DNA from: Phragmites australis
Taxonomy: Eukaryota > Streptophyta > Magnoliopsida > Poales > Poaceae
Length of the DNA: 64,000 nt
Assembly (NCBI RefSeq): GCF_958298935.1
Contig: NC_084921.1
Location: 55,229,001 to 55,293,000 of the forward strand
Reading direction: 5' to 3'
Shown piece by piece: positions 1 through 10,243 of this stretch. The notes below the pieces were generated by a model, which was not told where the DNA came from, did not search any database, and saw only the letters and a list, made by a program, of their open reading frames with translations. The first letter of the stretch is position 1; each line of letters opens with the position of its first letter. The position numbers and the translations under genes are program-made.

Positions 1-267
1 GGCTTTTCTTATCATCGGGGAACTTGGGTGCTCAGGGGGCCACTGTTCGCAGCCTCGAGCACTCTCTTCCCGGCACTTGATCTTCTCGGGTCATCGGGGA
101 ACCCGGGCACTCGGGGACCACTGTTCGTGGCCCCAAGCACCCTCTCCCGGGACTTGGTCTTCTCCGATGACCCGAGAAGATCAAGTGCCGGGAAGAGAGG
201 GCACCACATGGTACTTTGCTGTTTTGGCCTCGGGACTCGGGGACCCCCGGTTCCTTTGTCACCGACA
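1..267. mobile_element. 3'-terminal part of a Tat-type Gypsy LTR, cut by the window edge
   Basis: The segment is made of degenerate repeats of about 75-110 bp (gaaccgagtgctcgg-like core, then a GC-rich block ending in ctctctcccgg). It closes with a stretch matching the ends of the LTRs at 20257 and 32856, and its last bases are ACCGACA, the terminus of that LTR family. Immediately after it, degraded Gypsy pol sequence begins, so this LTR was inserted into that older fragment. The left end and its target duplication lie outside the window, so solo LTR versus full element and orientation cannot be decided. Confidence 0.75.
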
Positions 268-810
268 CCGCTGAACCACATTCACACATAGGAAGCTTAA
301 GAAGCATCAGAGGTTATACTCGGTGAATTCTCCGTCAGTTCAACTCTTGCAACGATATTATTTGATTCTAGAGTTTCGTATTCATTTGTTTCTTTAAAGT
401 TTGCTGCACTTCATGAGTTTCCAACTATTGTTCTTAAGAATCCTAAGTTTATTCAATCTACTGCGAGAAATATCTTATGTCGCCTAGGATGCCCCCGGGT
501 TAAGTTCCTTTTAGTGGGGTAGAGTTCCTAGCAAACCTAGTGGCTCTAAATTCGGATGGAATAGAGGTCATCCTTGGTATGGATAGGTTAACTGAGCACA
601 AGGACAATATAGCTTGTGCTATTAGAAAGGTTACCCTAATCAATTTTGAAGGAATTAAAGTAGAGTTTGAACCAAAAGGACCCAAATCGAACTATATGGT
701 ATGCAACCTATCTACCAAGTCAATAGAAGATGTGCCAGTAATATGTGAATACCCAAATATATTCTCAGAGGAATTACCTGATATGCCACCAGATTGCGAC
801 ATAGTGAAAG
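268..810 (+). pseudogene. degraded Gypsy pol fragment (protease end to RT start)
   Basis: The conceptual translation follows the retropepsin-to-RT linker of chromovirus-type Gypsy polyproteins. The segment around 340-400 resembles the protease active-site region, but the third residue of the D-S-G triad is read as Arg. A VILGMDRL motif follows at about 570-595, and the pre-RT motif (cEYPnIFSEELPDMPPD) lies at 745-800. A longest intact stretch of about 100 codons runs from 540 to 845 with no frame for gag, RT core or integrase. It is a remnant of an element other than A or B, bounded by an LTR on the left and Copia sequence on the right. Confidence 0.75.
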
Positions 811-1145
811 TGCATCTAGGCCCCTATGCGGTTTTGGATAATTGATGACAAACGATTAAGGGACGAATGAGTTTATTAAATGTTATGAACACGTTTTAGT
901 ACCATCAAAGAAGTTAAATTACGGTGGTATCCCTCAAAAAGAAAAGAGAAGTGGCATGTAGTCACTTAATAGATTTAAGTTGTTTTTATTTTTGAATTTA
1001 AGTATAGGTATACCGTAATATCAAGAGGGATGCGTATAGATAAACTTGAAGATGTCTCAGTGCTCAAAGTACTCATTTAGACCAAAGAAGAGAGACACAA
1101 ATCACCCCACGAACACCGGAAAGTTCTAAGTCTTAGTCTATACCC

Positions 1146-1400
1146 GGAGTCCCCGGGCTAACCCGGATACTCTGGATTCTGGTGTGTCAGCCGGAGTCTC
1201 TGAGTCCAATGTCGATAGGGGGTGTTCGGTTAGGGCTTATGTATTTTACCTGGAGTCTCCGGGTTGACCTAAATACTCCGGGATGTGTCAGTCATCCAGA
1301 CCCTCCGAGTTAGGTTCCGGATAGAGCACTCGGTTGCACGATAAAGTGCCAACTTGGAGTCTCTGGGTTGAACCTGGATACTCCAGGTTAGTAAAAAAAC
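1146..1400 (+). repeat. degenerate motif repeats inside the Copia LTR
   Basis: Related units of the form ccggagtctccgggttgacc followed by cggatactccgg recur at about 1146-1180, 1190-1205, 1250-1285, 1300-1320 and 1355-1390, with a further pair at 2098-2160. Spacing is irregular. Weakly similar wording appears near 7480-7512, which suggests a remnant of the matching 3' LTR there. Confidence 0.6.
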
Positions 1401-1432
1401 ACTATAACAAATAGTTTTTTTGGGGGGAAGGG

Positions 1433-1440
1433 TATAAATA
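1433..1440 (+). promoter_or_regulatory. TATA box of the Copia LTR
   Basis: TATAAATA lies in the LTR after a short G-run and ahead of a C-rich stretch, in the orientation of the downstream gag. This is the usual place for the LTR core promoter. Activity is unlikely to matter because the internal region is broken. Confidence 0.6.
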
Positions 1441-2224
1441 CTCCCTCCCCCTCCATTTATGTGCTGCTGTTGCTGAACCAACTCGAGACAAACACATCCA
1501 TAGCCATTCAATAGCCCTCCTAGCTCCTCTAGTGCATCAAATCTTGCAAGATTTTGAGAGTTGGGTTGGGAAAGGGAGATTGAGTTCTAGTGACCATAAA
1601 TCCATTGTTTGAGCACTTGAGTTCATCATCAAGCCGTTGATTCGCATTCGTTACTCTTGGAGCTTGAAGCTCCTAGACGGCTAGGCAAAGTCGGAGAGCA
1701 CCCAAGTTTGTGGAGTGCCCCAGGAAGTTTGAGAAGGTTATCCTCACCTCCGTAAGGAAAGAGAAAGCTTTGAGTAAGTCCAAGTTCAATTTTTGTGGTC
1801 ACTTGGTGAGGATAAGGGTTGAAAGAAACCCGACTATTTGTGAGCGCCTCTACGGAGATGTAGGATCGTTTGATCCGAACTTCGGGAAACAAATTATTGT
1901 CTCCTTTACCTTCTTGCATACTTTCTCGTTCTAGTTGATCTTTGGGGAAAGTTGTCTAATCTATATATTTGCGAGTTTGTAGCTACAGGTGGTTGGTGAA
2001 AATTTCCTTAAGCTTCCTTTGAAACATGTGGTAATCCTTATATTCAACTAGACTTGCTTAGGTGTTCTTAGTTTTCGATTTTCTGTTCCATTAGAAGTAT
2101 CCGGGTTAAGCTCAGAACCTCTAGACCCCGAAGTCTCCGGATTGACCCGGAGTATCTAGAATCTGTAATCCGATGTGAATTTTTAATTTCTAGGAAATGC
2201 TGATTTATCCCCCCCCCTCAAAGC

Positions 2225-4237
2225 ATGGGAGTTGAAATTGAATTCAATTATTATAAATTGAATGCATCTAATTCTTATATATCCGCGACATCCGGGCGTG
2301 CACCATATTTTGATGGCACACACTATGCTGCTTGGAGGCACAAAATAAAATTGTTTCTAATCTCACTTCATCCAAGTATTTGGAAGATTGTTTGCACAGG
2401 TTTTGAGCAGTCGGATGAGGGCAAAGAGCTTACTTCCGAGCAAGAACAAAATCTTCACCACAATGCACAAGCCGCAAGTGTATTGCTTGGCGTCTTGAGC
2501 TCCGAAGAGTTCAACAAGGTTGATGGGCTTGAGGAAGCCAAAGTGATATGGGATACACTCCAAATCGTATATGAAGGCACCACAAGCATGAGAGAGTCCA
2601 AAATAGAATTGCTTGAAGGCAAATCAGGAAAATTTGTTACGGAAGATGCTGGAACCCCCAAAGCAATGTATGACCATATGATGGTGCTAGTGAACAAGAT
2701 TAGAGGGCTTGGAAGTGAAGAGCTAGATGATCATAAGGTGGTGCGAAGATTGCTAAGAGCTTTTGCACCAAGAAATCCCACCTTGGTCACTCTCATCCGA
2801 TAAAGAAGAAAATACAAGAGGCTCACACCAAGTGATATGCTCAGTAGAATTCTTGCTCATGAGCTCATGGAGGAGGAAGCCAATGAAGTCAAGAACCTAG
2901 TCAAGTAAAACTCAACCTCTAAGAACAAAGAAGTAGCATTCAAGGTAAGCAAGAGCAAGCAAGTTGAATATGAGAGCTCCGATGATGAAGAGATTGCTTT
3001 CTTTGTAAGGAAATTCAAGAAATTCATGAAGAAGGATGACTATAGCAAGCATATGAGAGACATGCGCAAAAGAAGAACATCCAAGAGAGCTTGCTATGTC
3101 CTAACAAGAAGAAGATCAAAGACAAGGAAAAAAAGAAGAATAAGTGCTTCAAGAAGGACAAGTACAAGATCCATAAGAAGAAATATTCGGATCAAGCTCA
3201 CATTGGTGAGGAGTGGGACACTAACTCTGACTTCAACTCCGATGATGAGAGAGTTGCCACCATCGCCATCCACTCATCTACACCAACAAAACCACTTTTT
3301 GGGACATGAGCGGTGATGACGACATTCCCAAGTGTCTCATGGCAAAAAGGGCACAAGGTAAACTCACAATCCAAACTCCTAGATAGTGATAATGATAGTG
3401 ATTGTGAATCTTTGCTTAAAGGTTTAAGTAAATAAGTCTTGTTTAAGATAAATGAGCTAATGGAAATAATATATAGTTAAGAGAAGATTCTCGAGAAGTA
3501 AGAGGACTTGCTCATTCTTGAAAAAGGAGAGAAACCTTAAACTCAAGGAGCTCGTTGCTAAAGAGAAGGAAAAAGTTAAGAAATTGACCAAAAATCTTAA
3601 TTTGACCAATGTCTCAATTGCTAGTCTAGAGGGTAGCAATTATACATTTTAAGATAAATTCAAATGTTTGGATGAAACTTATAAAACTCTTGAAATGCAA
3701 ATTGATGCTCTTAGGAGTAGCTCTTCTCCCTCTAATGATGCAACCTTACTCTCTAATGCTTCCACTAGTCAAGATTTCTCTCATTGTTACAATATTGATA
3801 TAAATGCTTGCGCTACTAATATTCAATCTTTGCAAGCATTACAAAAGAAGAATGAGAGTCTAAATGCCTCAGTTAAGTATGGGTGTATCAATACATACAA
3901 ATATAAGGATACACTATACAAGACCATTGAGACTAAGGACAACACGCAAAAGAGAGGTCTTGGATTTGATATGCATACAAGCAAGCTAAGTGAGCGTGTG
4001 ATGATAAATAGCAAGGAGTGTCTCAAGTTCATCAAAGAAGGCAAGCAAAATGATATCACCACACAAGTCAAGCAATCCAAGGGTCATGCACTTCAATCTA
4101 TTTTTTATGCATCTTATGTTTTGAAAAGGAACCACTATGGTAAAGTGGTTGCTCTATATATTTGTACGCGCATAAAGGATCGAGTTGTCAAAAGAAATGT
4201 GTTGGTGGCAAAAATGCTTATGACTAACATGAGATGA
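2225..4237 (+). pseudogene. Copia (Sirevirus-like) gag, broken
   Basis: The first 192 codons (2225-2803) form a recognisable Copia gag N-terminus: APYFDGTHYAAWRHKIK at the start, then a helical UBN2-type region ending near LVTLIR. A stop at 2801-2803 and further stops or shifts follow. The next stretch is Lys/Arg-rich and acidic (2940-3310), and a second readable block of 189 codons covers 3668-4237. Gag would form the virus-like particle that packages element RNA. The unusually long gag region before the protease fits the Sirevirus lineage. I did not find an intact CCHC zinc knuckle. It is followed directly by the protease region at 4304. Confidence 0.8.
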
Positions 4238-4303
4238 CCCAAACAAATTTAAGTACCTAAAACAAAATCTTAACTTGTTTTGTAGGCATACTCCTCCGAT
4301 GGA

Positions 4304-4777
4304 TCAATTTGGGTGCTTGATAGTGAATGCCCAAATCATATGACCGGAGAGAAGGAAATATTCTCATTATTTGAAGAAAATGGAGGATATCATGAAAATA
4401 TCGTTTTTGGTGATGATGGGAAAGGAGAGGTAATTGGTTTAGCTAAAATTGCTATCTCCAATAATCATTGTATCTCAAATGTGTTGTTAGTTAAATATCT
4501 TAGTTACAATTTATTATCCGTATCACAACTTTATGAAATGGGGTATAATTGTCTTTTTACTAATGAGGGTATGACCGTCTCTAGAAGAGAAGACTTATCA
4601 ATAGCTTTCACCGGTCGTTTGAATGGTAAGTTTTATCTTGTTGACTTTTTAACGGATGAAGTGAGATCTAAAACTTGCTTGATTGCTAAGTCTAGCATGA
4701 ATTGGCTATCGCACCGCCGACTAGGCCATGTTGGTATGAGGAACTTGTCTAAACTTATAAAGGGGAGCACATTTTAG
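4304..4777 (+). pseudogene. Copia protease and gag-pre-integrase segment
   Basis: The protease core reads WVLDSECPNHMTGE, so the catalytic D-S-G triad has become D-S-E; the aspartate is kept but the flap glycine is lost. The rest matches Copia proteases (LSYNLLSVSQLYEMGYNCLF). The gag-pre-integrase zinc region appears near 4700-4765 as WLSHRRLGHVGMRNLSKL with its paired histidines. A stop at 4775-4777 ends the readable frame just before the integrase. Function is lost. Confidence 0.85.
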
Positions 4778-5690
4778 GAATAACAAATGTTTTTTTTGAG
4801 AAAGATAGAATTTATAGTGCATATAAAACGGACAAGCAAATTGGAGCTCCTTATCACACCAAGAATGTGATGACGATTATAAGGCCATTGGAGCTTCTTC
4901 ATATGGATTTATTTGGACCAATCGTCTACATAAGTATTGATGGTAACAAATATGGTTTGATTATTGTTGATGGTTATTCTTGTTTCACTTGGGTATTTTT
5001 TATAATGATAAAATTGAAATAGAAGCCATATTCAAGAATTTTGTGAGTAGAGCCTAAAATGAATTCGATGTGAAGATAAAAAGGGTGAGAAGCGACAACG
5101 GGAGTGAATTCAAGAATACACAACTTGAATAATTTTTTGATGAAGAATGGATCAATCATGAATTCTTGCCACCCTACTCCCCTCAATAAAATGGGGTTAT
5201 TGATAGGAAGAATATGACTCTTATAAAGTCGGCAAGGACAATGTTTGATGAGTACAAGATCTCGGATCAATTTTGGACATAGGCTGTCAATACTGCATGT
5301 CATGCCATCAACCGGTTATATCTCCCCAAGATCTTGAAGAAGACCGTCTACGAGCTTCTAAATGGTAGTAAGCCTATTGTGTCTTACTTTAGAGTTTTTG
5401 GTAGTAAATGCTTTATTCTAAACAAGAATGCCAAAAGTTCTAAGTTTGCTCGTAAGGTAGATGAAGGTTTCTTGCTTGGTTATGAATCAAATGCCTACGT
5501 TTACTGTATTTTCAACAAAACCACCGGTTGTGTTGAAATCACGTGTGACATGACATTTGATAAATCTAATGACTCCCAAGTAGAGCAAGTAGATTCTAAT
5601 GTTTTGGGTGATGAAGAAATTCCAAATGAGGCAATCAAGAAGATGGCAATTGGTGAAATTAAACCTCAAGAGCCCTAAGAACAGCAAGTG
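4778..5690 (+). pseudogene. Copia integrase, multiply interrupted
   Basis: Integrase would insert the element cDNA. The first catalytic aspartate region is readable at about 4895-4920 (LLHMDLFGP). The segment that normally carries the catalytic glutamate is at about 5180-5210 and reads PQ-stop-NGVIDRKN: a TAA replaces a sense codon and Asp stands where Glu is expected. Stops also occur near 5019 and 5281. The C-terminal part is open at 5334-5678 (YFRVFGSKCFILNK). No functional integrase can be made. Confidence 0.85.
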
Positions 5691-5799
5691 GCTAATAATG
5701 ATCAAGTTCATTTATCTTCATCAACTCAAGTGGAGTCACCAATATCAACTCAAGATCTAGACCAAAGTCAAGATCAAGATCAAGATCAAGATCATGATG

Positions 5800-6757
5800 A
5801 CTCCAACAAATTCTTTGATGACGATGAAGTGGATGGCATTTAACCACAATCTCAAGTGCCACATCCAAGAGTTCATCAAAGTATCAAAAAAGATCATCCG
5901 GTTGACAACATACTTGGTGATATACAAAAGAGGGTAATCACTCGTTCTAGAATTGCAAATTTTTGTGAGTATTACTCTTTTATTGCCTCTTTGGAACCTT
6001 TGAAGGTACAAGATGCACTTGGAGATCCGAATTGGGTGATGTCCATACAAGAAGAGCTCAATAATTTTAAGAGAAATGAAGTTAGGTCATTGGTGGAAAG
6101 ACCCAATCAAAATATGATTGGTACCAAATGGATCTTCCGCAACAAACAATATGAGAATGAGATCGTGACTAGAAACAAGGTAATGTTGGTTGCTCAAGGC
6201 TTCACGTAAATAGAAGTTTGGATTTTGGTGAGACTTATGCTCCTGTAGCTAGCCTTGAGTCAATTTATATATTACTTGTCTATGCTATTCACTATGATTT
6301 CAAGTTATATCAAATGGACATAAAGAGCATATTTCTCAATGGACCTATCTCCGAATTGGTATATGTGGAGCAACCGCTCAGATTTGAAGATCCCAAGTAT
6401 CTTCATCATTTATACAAACTCCATAAGGCGCTCTTTGGGCTTAAGCAAGCACCTAGAGCATGGTATGAATGCCTTAGGGATTTTCTTATCAAAAAAGGCT
6501 TTGAAATAGGCAAATTCAATACTACTTTTTTTACTAAGAAAGTTGATAATGATTTATTTATTTGCCAAATATATATCGATGATATTATATTTGGTTCTAC
6601 TAATCAACTCTTTTGTGAAGAATTTAGTATCATCATGAACAAAAAGTTCTATATGTCAATAATGAAGGAGTTAAAGTTCTTCCTAGGATTTCAAATCAAA
6701 CAACTCAAGAAAAGAACATTCATATGTCAAACTAAGTACATCAAAGATATGCTGTAG
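5800..6757 (+). pseudogene. Copia reverse transcriptase (RVT_2)
   Basis: The sequence has the Copia RT order. W-x-x-A/S-x-x-E-E-L appears at about 6030-6060, and MIGTKWIFRNK at about 6114-6145. The block DFGETYAPVASLESI with QMDIKSIFLNG follows near 6220-6340, then KALFGLKQAPRAWYECL near 6425-6475. The active site YIDDIIFGS lies near 6572-6600. A stop at 6207-6209 and a frame change separate the two open blocks (5856-6209 and 6218-6757), and a stop follows at 6755. The catalytic aspartates themselves are intact. Confidence 0.9.
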
Positions 6758-6766
6758 AAGTTTGAC

Positions 6767-7380
6767 ATGGAGAATGCCAAGCCTATCAAGGCTACTATGC
6801 AAGCCAATGGATATCTTGACCTCAACGAAGATGGCAAGGCCGTGGATCAAAAGGTATATCGCTCCATGATTGATTCTTTACTTTACCTTTATGCATCTGG
6901 GCTCGATATTATGCTAAGTGTGTGCATGTGTGCAAGATTTCAAGCCGCTCTAAAAGAGTGTCATTTAGTGTCCGTTAAGAGAATTTTTAGATATTTGGTT
7001 CATACTTCTTACCTTGGCTTATGGTATCCTAAATGTTCAATCTTGGACCTTATCGACTATTCGGATTCCCATTATACCGGTTGCAAAGTGGATAGGAAAA
7101 GTACCTCTGGGACTTGCCAATTTTTAGGTAGGTCCTTGGTGTCTTTGTCCTCAAAAAATAAAATTCAGCTATATCCATCGCTGAAGCCGAATATGTTGTC
7201 GCGAGCGCTTGTTGTGGCCAACTATTTTGGATGAGGCAAACCTTGAGAGACTATGACTACAACATGACTAAAGTCTCACTTTTGTGTGACAATGAGAGTG
7301 CCATCAAAATAGCGAATAATTTCGTGTAACACTCAAGAACCAAACACATAGACATCTGACAACATTTCTCGAGACACGAC
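6767..7380 (+). pseudogene. Copia RNase H, interrupted
   Basis: The connection and RNase H domain can be followed: SMIDSLLYLYASGLDIM, then YSDSHYTGCKVDRKSTSGTC (about 7060-7120), then a frame change near 7165. After that an A-E-Y-V-V-A-S-A-C-C segment at about 7185-7220 and LLCDNESAIKIANN at about 7280-7320 are readable. A TAA at 7327 falls just before HSRTKHIDI, and a second stop follows. The usual polyprotein end is not recognisable. RNase H would remove RNA from the cDNA hybrid. Confidence 0.85.
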
Positions 7381-7549
7381 TCAACCAAAGGGTGTCTTAT
7401 ATGTCCAACCGTCCTTCTTTCAAAAATCCGCGTTGAATCTCAGCTCAAAATCAAGTTCTGCCATGTTCCAGAACCTAGAAGGTCCGGCCTAGCCTGAAGT
7501 ATCTGGATTCTGAAAGTCCTCAGGCCTTGGGTGTGTCTGTTGAGCCTGA
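7381..7549 (+). other. junk between Copia internal region and element A fragment
   Basis: No coding signal. Part of it (7480-7545, wording like ggtccggcctagcctgaagt) resembles the GC-rich motif repeats of the 5' LTR at 1146-1400. It may therefore be a short remnant of the Copia 3' LTR. At about 7547-7551 it runs into element A sequence, with aaatatgtgaagg shared at the join. Confidence 0.4.
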
Positions 7550-7744
7550 AATATGTGAAGGTTTTATGAACTAATCAGTCGGAATGTGAAGCTACTTGGG
7601 AACTCGAGGATCAAATGCGCAAGAAACATCCAGCGCTCTTCGAGGAAGGTTAGTGTTAAGTTTGGTTTAAGTTGGTATGTTTCTTTTCCGTAGCTGTCGT
7701 AGTATAGTTGAATTCGGGGACGAATTCCTTAAAGGAGGGGAGAA
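7550..7744 (+). pseudogene. second copy of the 3' internal end of element A (chromodomain tail plus polypurine tract)
   Basis: This stretch is nearly identical to 18737-18821 joined to 32862-32969, the end of the element A polyprotein that B split. It encodes WELEDQMRKKHPALFEEG and a TAG at about 7649, then a non-coding tail and the polypurine tract AAAGGAGGGGAGAA (7731-7744) directly before the LTR. It carries the same TGA (7566-7568) as the other copy (18752-18754), at a position where chromodomains usually have Trp. Its presence 5' of the first LTR means the locus reads internal end - LTR - internal - LTR, a tandem arrangement. Confidence 0.85.
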
Positions 7745-10156
7745 TGTAACGCCCTAAAATTTTGGGAAAAATTGGAAGTTGTCGTTTTTGGTTTCCGGTG
7801 TCGAATCGCTCTCGTTGGAAAAGAAAAGAGAAGAAATTGAAGCAAAATAGCAGCAGTAAATTTCTTTTTTTAAAAAAAAATAACCTGAGAGTGGGCTAAG
7901 CCAACCTAGGCTTGGGCCGCTTAGCCCAACCCCTCCCCCAAAGGTCCAGGCACCCCTCCCCTTTCTTTTTCCCCTCCACCCAGCCAAAACCCTAGCCAGG
8001 ACTTGTTTTTCCTCCCTGGCTGCCACCCTGCACCTGCTGGACGTCCTCCTCCCCCCCCCCTGCTGCTGCTCTTGTGCAGTAGAGAGAAGAGAAAGGAAGA
8101 TGGGAAGAAGGGAGGGAGAAGGAGGAGAAGAAAGAGGAGGAGAACCCCAGGGGACGTCGTTGTGCTCTTTGTGGTTGCCTAGGTGAGATTCGCCACCCTA
8201 ATCCCATCCGTTTGGTCGATGTATGAGGTTTTAATCACGAGTTTAGAGGGGATTTAGTTGGAGGTTTGGTCGAAATCAATTTCGTCCACGTTCTGAAATC
8301 TGTCAGCTTGTAAAGTCTCTGTTCAACGTCATTTTTGGGCAAGTTAATTGCTGAAATAAATTTGTCCACCATAGACAAAGTTGTAGCTAACTGCGAAAGC
8401 TAGCTACAAGTGAAATTTCAGAATTTTTGGCCAAGTAGTTTAGTAGCTATGAATTTTTGAATTTGGCTGTCAGATTCTAGTGAGAATCTGGACAGTAGTA
8501 GATCTATTCAGTTTTTGGGCATCTTAGATGCCGAACCAGTTTTTCAGAATAGCTGAGAAGTTGTAGAGGATTCGTTAAGCTTTCCAATGGTGTGAAGTAT
8601 GCATTTTTTCGTCGGTTAAGCTCCAGTTACGCTGTTCTGAAGTTTCTGCAATCAATTGTTAACAGATTTCAGTGTCAAAGTTCAGAGCTTGATTAGTCCA
8701 TGTTAAATACGTTTTATGTAGATCCAAATTATATAAAAGTTGAATATTGTGTTATGATCTACATTTCCACAAAATTTTAGAATTTTTCGTTGAGTATTTC
8801 TGGAAATAAACAGTTTTGAGTGGCTGCTGTTTGAAATTGACGACAGATTTCTAGAGCTGTTTTGTTATGCCGTTTAGGAGACTTTAGAGGCATGGAACAA
8901 TTATGTCACCACAATGAAAGTTGTAGCCCTTGTGCTGTAGTTTCCTAAAATGTATTTATTTGTTATCATATATGTGGTAGAAAAATAGATAAGAAAAAGA
9001 GAAATACTGCTACTCCTGTCAATCTAATGTGTGTGTGCTGGTTTTTTTTTTTGGTTGGTATTGCTTGATTGAGGGCTTCGGGTGTAGGAGCGATTGGTTT
9101 TATGTATTTTCTTGTATGAGGAGTGTTGGTGCTAAGTTATTATTGTGTTTAGGTGGTGGTGCTTCGTCTCATACTTGAAGTTCGCCGTTATCGCCGGTTG
9201 AAGGCAAGTAAACGTAGCTATGGTGTTACTACTATTTTGACTTGCTATTTTCATCACTTACATCTTTATTTCAGAACCATGAAAAATTTGAATATGATCT
9301 GAATTATATGTTGTTCTTTATCTTTAAGCATGGTTAATCATTGCCTTATGTCTATCTTTATGTTGCTACAATTCTTGTTGAACTATGTTGCTGTTCAACT
9401 TGAGAATGAAGTTGAGGTATTATTGGTGATACACCTTAGTACAATTGCAGTATATTGCTGTCATGTGCACTTGAATTTGCATATGCATTGGAAGTTATGT
9501 CGTAAATATCACGACAGTACCGGTACGCATCGTACGTTGCCCGAGAAGGGGTGCGATGTAAAAGAAGACATATCATTGCATTCATATGCATTCATGGAAG
9601 TTAATAACATTTATATGTTATTGTGGATATGAAGTTATACTTGTGGTTTTGACCTTTATTTGAGGTTATTCTTTAATATTGTTAATACTATACTAACATG
9701 CCTTATATCTTGAGAAGTCCTATATTAAATCGATGCTTAATCAACTTGTGATTTAAATAGCTTGTCAAAAAAAGTTTGCTTGCTGAGATTTTCAATCTCA
9801 CCCTTGCATTACTCTTTCCAGGTACTCGATGCATGTCATGAGGGGATGGGGATGTAGGAGCACATTTTGCACTTCATGTCTACACTTTTTATCTTGTGCT
9901 GTAATAATAAACAAAGTCTAGTCCTTAGGGTCGTTCGTTGGAAGTTTAAAGAGTAGTGGTGATGTTAAACTTAATATTTTGCTCTTGGTTCATGTCAGGA
10001 TGTTTTTATCTGCTAATGTGATACTCTGCATACCTTGTTTATCTATGTTATTGCTTCCGCGATGCTTAAATTTATAGAGAAGATGCTGTTATTTTTTTTA
10101 TGACAAGCTGTAGGTTGCATAGTTTAGTGGCATCCCTTGTAGTCTGGGGTGTTACA
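7745..10156 (+). mobile_element. element A: 5' LTR (2412 bp) of a chromovirus-type Gypsy element
   Basis: The LTR starts TGTAACGCCC and ends GGGTGTTACA. A polypurine tract lies to its left and a Met-tRNA primer site to its right. The first 1330 bp align with the truncated 3' LTR at 32970-34304, with small differences. A GA-rich/CT-rich block lies at 8080-8160. The remainder is AT-rich with no gene. Length and termini fit the Tekay/Del group of chromoviruses. Confidence 0.92.
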
Positions 10157-10158
10157 GT

Positions 10159-10170
10159 TGGTACCAGAGC
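10159..10170 (+). other. element A primer-binding site (initiator Met-tRNA type)
   Basis: TGGTACCAGAGC begins two bases after the LTR end. It differs by one base from TGGTATCAGAGC, the complement of the plant initiator Met-tRNA 3' end used by many Gypsy and Copia elements. Confidence 0.9.
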
Positions 10171-10243
10171 CTAGGCTTTAGATTCTAGGTGAAATAAGGC
10201 TTAATTTAACACACTTGCACATGTAGGATGGGTAAGGGTTTGC

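Larger units (their letters stand above)
811..2217 (+). mobile_element. 5' LTR of a decayed Sirevirus-like Copia element
   Basis: The sequence begins tgcatctaggcccctatg and then reads like Sirevirus LTRs (ggttttgg-ataattgatgacaa). It contains GC-rich motif repeats, a TATA box at 1433-1440 and a C-run at about 2209-2217. That run is followed almost at once by a gag ATG at 2225. The expected LTR end and primer-binding site (tggtatcagagc type) are absent between the C-run and the gag start, so a deletion appears to have fused the LTR to gag. Start and end are approximate. Confidence 0.65.
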